This document shows, piece after piece, positions 60,667-64,000 of a stretch of DNA of 64,000 nucleotides. Position 1 is the stretch's first letter, and each line of letters opens with the position of its first letter. The notes under the pieces were generated by a model, which had not been told where the DNA came from, did not search any database, and worked only from the letters and a program-made list of their open reading frames with translations. Source of the DNA: Spirosoma sp. SC4-14 (GTDB lineage: Bacteria; Bacteroidota; Bacteroidia; Cytophagales; Spirosomataceae); the NCBI RefSeq assembly GCF_037201965.1, contig NZ_CP147518.1, positions 6,255,001 through 6,319,000 of the forward strand, read 5' to 3'. The translations under genes and the position numbers were made by a program.

Positions 60667-61438
60667 TTTCTACAGTTGATTTTTCTACGGTTGATGTATC
60701 GAACATGGTGCCCTGTAAAGCAAGACCATTGATTTCTTTTCGCTTTGCTTCAATCTGCTCGGCTTTGTCTGGATAATCAGTAGCGGCAGGCAGCTTGTTG
60801 AGGGCATCGCGGTATTTCTTCGCCTTTGCCAATTCGTCAGCTTTACTCATGGCCTGGTCGAACTGAAGCTGTTTCATATCGACTGGCGGTGGAGGGGCAA
60901 CCTCTTTGGTTTCAGTTGGCTTTTTCTCCTTATTCATAGCGGCCTGTTCTTTGGCAGTTGCTACACTTTTCAAATGGGCTTCCATATTCACCATCAGACT
61001 CGATGTTTCCCGCATGGGAGCCGCTATGTTGTCGAAAAATCCCTTGTCTAATTCCTCTGCAGTACCTTTTAATATTAAAGGCACAATTGCATTAGCGGCT
61101 TTATCGCCACATTTAGGATTGTTTAGCATAACGCTGACAATCAGTCTATCGCTGTTTTTAGTAACAACGATTTTTAAATCACCCTGCAAATCGAGGGCGT
61201 CGAGTTGTTGAAAGAAATTCATGATTTGAGAATTGATTGGTTGTGACTGCGGGGCTAATCGATTGCCCTGTTTATCGTAATATTTCGCGTGGATGGCCAG
61301 GTAGTTCATCCATTTTTGCTGGCGTTCTGCCGAATCTCGACAGTCCGCACACTCCGCAAATGCCTGCCAGACTTCCGGCACGACTCCCTCAGGACAGGTT
61401 CGCTGTAAATAGGGCCGGGAAAACTCATCGCGTTTCAT
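60659..61438 (-). CDS. PRTRC-system protein E with an N-terminal extension
   Basis: From residue 73 (MNFFQQLDALDLQGDLKIVV, SVMLNNPKCGDKAANAIVPL, TAEELDKGFFDNIAAP) the product matches PRTRC protein E. The first 72 residues (MKRDEFSRPYLQRTCPEGVV, EVWQAFAECADCRDSAERQQ) have a CxDC-type pair and resemble a separate small domain. ATG 61438 is only two bases after the stop of the upstream gene, which favours the long form; ATG 61222 would give the plain E protein. The C-terminal third is a charged, helical region (KKPTETKEVAPPPPVDM and onward). No membrane span. Confidence 0.75.
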   Translation of the reverse strand: MKRDEFSRPYLQRTCPEGVVPEVWQAFAECADCRDSAERQQKWMNYLAIHAKYYDKQGNRLAPQSQPINSQIMNFFQQLDALDLQGDLKIVVTKNSDRLIVSVMLNNPKCGDKAANAIVPLILKGTAEELDKGFFDNIAAPMRETSSLMVNMEAHLKSVATAKEQAAMNKEKKPTETKEVAPPPPVDMKQLQFDQAMSKADELAKAKKYRDALNKLPAATDYPDKAEQIEAKRKEINGLALQGTMFDTSTVEKSTVEIA

Positions 61439-61440
61439 GA

Positions 61441-61902
61441 TCAGAAAAGGAGAAACTGACCTTTGCTATTCACCTCAGGATCTGGCTGGACAACGGGTAA
61501 AGGCTTGGACCTTTGTTGATCGAAAGCCGAATGCAAACGATGGTTGTGCGGCTGATTGAAGTGCACTCCCAAACTGGGCGCTTCAATCTGATTGCCATCA
61601 ATTTTTACATCATACCAGGTTAGGTAATGATTATGGGCATCGTAGGGGCAGGAACAGAAGTACGCCAATTGAAGGGTATTATACAGTTGCCCATTGGTAT
61701 AAAACGACAGCCGGGCGTTTCCTGCTTTCGAATAAAAGCACGGTAGATGAGTCTGTATCCAGCCGAAGGTTAAACCGACTACGGTTCCCCCTCCGTATTC
61801 CTGACGAGTAGCGGCCGCTTCGACATAGCCCAGTTCAGGAGCGATAATAGTGAACAGATCGCCATCGCTAAAGGTGTTGCCATGTATTTCAAACGTGTTC
61901 AT
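61441..61902 (-). CDS. Unrecognised 153-residue protein in the PRTRC block
   Basis: The protein reads like a small globular β-rich domain (GNTFSDGDLFTIIAPELGYV, GGGTVVGLTFGWIQTHLPCF, NGQLYNTLQLAYFCSCPYDA, HNHYLTWYDVKIDGNQIEAP). It has several His and Cys residues (HNHY, CSCPYDAHNHY) which could bind metal. I recognise no family. Its start overlaps the upstream gene by 14 bases and its stop lies two bases from the E gene start, so it belongs to the same transcript. Confidence 0.7.
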   Translation of the reverse strand: MNTFEIHGNTFSDGDLFTIIAPELGYVEAAATRQEYGGGTVVGLTFGWIQTHLPCFYSKAGNARLSFYTNGQLYNTLQLAYFCSCPYDAHNHYLTWYDVKIDGNQIEAPSLGVHFNQPHNHRLHSAFDQQRSKPLPVVQPDPEVNSKGQFLLF

Positions 61903-62191
61903 CAGATAGACTTGCTAACTTCTTTGTTACCCATTCCATGCGTTCAATAAGCCCGGTTCGGACTATTTCCCAGGCCTGCTTTTCATCGAGCCGGGCATTC
62001 AGCAGATCCATGTAGTGGAGGTAGATCGGCTTTCGTGTATGCAGCACGCCGTCTTTATCGGGAGGATGAGTCAGTGTATAGTAATCACGACCCGGTATCC
62101 TACCTTCAAAAATCCATTTCTGAACCTCCCATTCGGTAGCCACAAAAAGTACTGTTTTCGGGGCTAAGGCGTCGAGTTCCTCGGTAGTCAT
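61889..62191 (-). CDS. Unrecognised 100-residue protein
   Basis: A soluble, acidic protein with an N-terminal EELDALAPKTVLFVATEWEV and a helical middle and end (ARLDEKQAWEIVRTGLIERM). A small RDYYTLTHPPDKDG segment looks like a loop. No family recognised. It overlaps both neighbours by a few bases. Confidence 0.7.
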   Translation of the reverse strand: MTTEELDALAPKTVLFVATEWEVQKWIFEGRIPGRDYYTLTHPPDKDGVLHTRKPIYLHYMDLLNARLDEKQAWEIVRTGLIERMEWVTKKLASLSDEHV

Positions 62192-62382
62192 AAAGGCAGT
62201 TTTTTGACGTGCTCAGGGTTGACGGCCTTAACCTTTCCATCCTTATCAGCTTTCACGCGAATCCGACCGGCATCGGTCCAGTTGACGGCAGTCCCTGCGT
62301 ACTTGTATCGGAAATAGATGCCTTTATAGACTGAAACCGATACCCGGTCACCCTTCTTAATTTCAGTATTGAGAGAAGCCAT
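62188..62382 (-). CDS. Small KOW/SH3-like protein
   Basis: From ATG 62382 the 64-residue product reads MASLNTEIKKGDRVSVSVYK, then GIYFRYKYAGTAVNWTDAGR and IRVKADKDGKVKAVNPEHVK, a five-strand SH3/KOW-like pattern. The upstream in-frame ATG (62442) would add a hydrophobic, signal-like head (VVIFLLSFFYARCILI) that overlaps the Rad52-like stop, so I prefer the shorter start. Its stop overlaps the next gene start by four bases. Confidence 0.6.
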   Translation of the reverse strand: MASLNTEIKKGDRVSVSVYKGIYFRYKYAGTAVNWTDAGRIRVKADKDGKVKAVNPEHVKKLPL

Positions 62383-62438
62383 TTTAATCAGGATACAACG
62401 GGCATAAAAAAAGGACAACAAAAAAATGACGACTCGAC

Positions 62439-62939
62439 TCATGGCTTGTTGGCAGGTTTGGCGTGTTCGGGTTTTAAAACGACTACATCGCGGACGGTTC
62501 CGCCAGAGTTGATTTTATCGACCATCTTATCGAGTAGTGGCATGGCCCAATCCGGTATATACTTATCTGTTGTCTGTATAAGTACCCTTGGGAATTCATA
62601 CAGCGAACGGCCAAGGCCGAATTGTACGGCCGCACGTTTCATGGCGTCGCTGATACCGCCCTTCACGGGTTCGACGCTGGTGCGGCTGGCTCCGTCGGTC
62701 TTCTGCACAATTTCGCCACCAGGGAGTATGGCCGTAATCGTACACAGAAAACCGCCTTCGATTTCCTTTATCTCATTCTGCCAGCCAGCCCAGCCGAACT
62801 GATCGTCAAAACGCTGCATGACGCACCTGTTCGTGATGTAGGGTACTGCAACAATCTTCTGACCGTCTTTGGTCTGCGATTGTACGCGCCACTCAATTTC
62901 CTGGGGAGTGAGTGGCGCTGTTAATACTGTTAGGTCCAT
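62439..62939 (-). CDS. Rad52/22-family single-strand annealing protein
   Basis: The 166-residue protein has the N-terminal Rad52-like core: LTPQEIEWRVQSQTKDGQKI, VPYITNRCVMQRFDDQFGWA, GWQNEIKEIEGGFLCTITAI, DGASRTSVEPVKGGISDAMK and RAAVQFGLGRSLYEF. Such proteins anneal single strands of DNA and are common in phages and conjugative elements, where they help recombination. The C-terminus (about residues 125-166) is a helical tail. It is encoded in the same direction as the PRTRC genes, which supports a mobile-element setting. Confidence 0.88.
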   Translation of the reverse strand: MDLTVLTAPLTPQEIEWRVQSQTKDGQKIVAVPYITNRCVMQRFDDQFGWAGWQNEIKEIEGGFLCTITAILPGGEIVQKTDGASRTSVEPVKGGISDAMKRAAVQFGLGRSLYEFPRVLIQTTDKYIPDWAMPLLDKMVDKINSGGTVRDVVVLKPEHAKPANKP

Positions 62940-62956
62940 TTGATTTAGGTAAATAA

Positions 62957-63397
62957 TTAAAATGCCTTACCATTTAATGTATCCACACCCGCCATCCACT
63001 CAGTAAGGGAGCATGATTGTTTTTGCTCAGCATCAGCCTTGATCATTATCCATACAAGTTTCCTAGTTGGGTCATCATAGCGAACTTGATATTCTTTATA
63101 GTTCTCTGGAGTCAGGCTTTTCGGGTCAACATCTTTATTAATATATATGTGGTCGTATTCTGGGCCAACATAGGTGTAAGAAACGTTATTGGTCCATTTG
63201 TCAAAGGACCCGAATGTGCATTTGTGTACCGAAATGAATGACTCGTTCGGGATTTCAGGCTGTTCATACGTGCCAAGCAACATCTCCAGTGCGACATCGG
63301 CATTGCCTGTTTTTTCGATGATTTCGATTAAGCCATTGATGTCAATTTCAGTTTTACCGAAATAAGCCTTTATGATTTTCTTAACTGCGGGTGTCAT
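62957..63397 (-). CDS. Unrecognised 146-residue protein
   Basis: The protein begins with a helical segment (AVKKIIKAYFGKTEIDINGL, IEIIEKTGNADVALEMLLG) and has a β-rich middle with aromatic residues (VSYTYVGPEYDHIYINKDVD). No signal peptide. No known family. It is separated from the Rad52-like gene by 17 bases. Confidence 0.65.
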   Translation of the reverse strand: MTPAVKKIIKAYFGKTEIDINGLIEIIEKTGNADVALEMLLGTYEQPEIPNESFISVHKCTFGSFDKWTNNVSYTYVGPEYDHIYINKDVDPKSLTPENYKEYQVRYDDPTRKLVWIMIKADAEQKQSCSLTEWMAGVDTLNGKAF

Positions 63398-63447
63398 TAT
63401 AGTAGTTTTGATTTAGGCCGGGACAAACCCGCCCAGCCATCGGGTTA

Positions 63448-64000
63448 TTAGCATTTTACGCCGGTAAGTCGTTCAGTTACCCAACGAGCGTTAGGTGTTA
63501 GCTGCCGTTGCCATGCCGAATTAGAAGGAGACCATTTGAAACCGCACCGTTTGAGCTCCTGTATCTTATCGGCGCTAGGTTTCTGATCGTGATGAATACG
63601 TAGTCGGTCAGCCTGATAGTCCAGCTTTATGTATCCACCCTCAAACCGGAATTCGGTCTGTAAGCTGCCCTCTTCCTGCTTTTCAGCTTTATATTCTTTT
63701 TGTTGCAGCATTTCCACTCGCTCACGCAACCGACGTATCTGGGCATTATTATTCGTTAGCTCATAGTTTGGAAACCCGATTCGACCGATCCAATCGCCTT
63801 TCAACAGTTTGGCTGCCGCTTCGGGAGTGTGTCCCATTTCCATTAAAGCCATTAGTTGTTCGTCGGAGCCTTTCTTTTTGGTTTGCCGGATAATGGAATT
63901 TGTTTTCTTCATCCAAGCTTGGTGCTGCATTCGCGCATTCAGATTACGCTTTGCCTCGATAAGGGGTGTAATACCTAACTCCGCTTTTTGCTCACGCCGG
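63448..64000 (-). CDS. C-terminal part of a phage/ICE-type protein of the LPD or DUF3560 kind (5' partial)
   Basis: The frame is open to the right edge of the window, so the true start is outside; the first ATG inside is at 63930. It reads RREQKAELGITPLIEAKRNL, then MKKTNSIIRQ, MALMEMGHTPEAAAKLLKGD, GRIGFPNYELTNNNAQIRRL, a coiled stretch, and RLRIHHDQKPSADKIQELKR with GFKWSPSNSAWQRQLTPNAR. The LTNNNAxIRR plus FRWxPSxxAWQRQLT signature is well known from C-termini of large phage and conjugative-element proteins (DUF3560 or methylase/polyvalent proteins). The enzyme domain, if any, lies beyond the edge. Confidence 0.85.
   Translation of the reverse strand, partial: RREQKAELGITPLIEAKRNLNARMQHQAWMKKTNSIIRQTKKKGSDEQLMALMEMGHTPEAAAKLLKGDWIGRIGFPNYELTNNNAQIRRLRERVEMLQQKEYKAEKQEEGSLQTEFRFEGGYIKLDYQADRLRIHHDQKPSADKIQELKRCGFKWSPSNSAWQRQLTPNARWVTERLTGVKC

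Overview
The window reads as a chromosomal segment of a Cytophagales bacterium (phylum Bacteroidota), most like Spirosoma or a close relative. The signs are a SusC/SusD pair, a TonB-linked carboxypeptidase-regulatory/β-barrel receptor next to a GLPGLI protein, a type IX secretion (gliding-motility, type B) C-terminal domain, families such as DUF4468 and AHSA1, weak or absent Shine-Dalgarno sequences, and repeated use of the Bacteroidota -7 promoter element TAnnTTTG. Genus assignment is inference. I saw no rRNA, tRNA or CRISPR array.

Layout. 1-2.3 kb: end of a SusC/SusD nutrient-uptake locus. 2.3-7.4 kb: tsaE, alanine dehydrogenase, a small conserved-looking protein and gyrB. 7.4-13.7 kb: a peptide-export locus on the minus strand, with a double-glycine leader peptide, a membrane-associated HEEGH protein, a DUF2846-like lipid-anchored or secreted protein, a C39-peptidase ABC exporter and an HlyD-type adaptor, facing a tandem-HTH regulator across a promoter region that carries a C10T7 homopolymer. 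13.8-20.9 kb: polyphosphate kinase, a broken Uma2 nuclease gene, a nucleoside transporter, a glutamine-synthetase-family enzyme and a kinase-fold protein. 21-26 kb: an ECF sigma factor followed by a Spy/CpxP-like protein, a duplicated YHYH/YwqK two-gene cassette and an SCO1-like protein, probably one metal- or envelope-stress operon. 26-31.6 kb: an APH-fold kinase beside an acyl-CoA dehydrogenase, a Tet(X)-like flavin monooxygenase, an AraC regulator and small stress-type proteins. 31.7-41 kb: secreted or envelope proteins (propeller amidohydrolase, S9-type hydrolase, DoxX-like, GLPGLI, outer-membrane receptor). 41-51.8 kb: housekeeping genes (pabB, NYN-CSD, hisB, acyltransferase, lpxB, queD, hldD) and a two-component system with a probable target. 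52-57.4 kb: a CheY-like protein, a second ECF sigma factor, a T9SS cargo protein, a DUF4468 protein and a subtilisin. 57.7-64 kb: a minus-strand cassette of the PRTRC type (ThiF, B, probable F, C, E) with a Rad52-like annealing protein and small unknown genes, most likely part of an integrated mobile element that runs off the right edge.

Two things stand out. First, the 7.4-13.7 kb locus has all parts of a peptide secretion system plus an uncharacterised HEEGH protein and a possible phase-variable switch. Second, at least seven intergenic gaps hold inverted repeats whose arms are built from 7-base units (GGTTTAC/GGTTTAT, GGAAAAC, GAAAACT, AATGACC). Two copies 34.8 kb apart share 18 identical bases, several end within a few bases of a start or stop codon, and arm mismatches are mostly transitions. 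They look like a dispersed heptanucleotide repeat family comparable in design to cyanobacterial STRR repeats.
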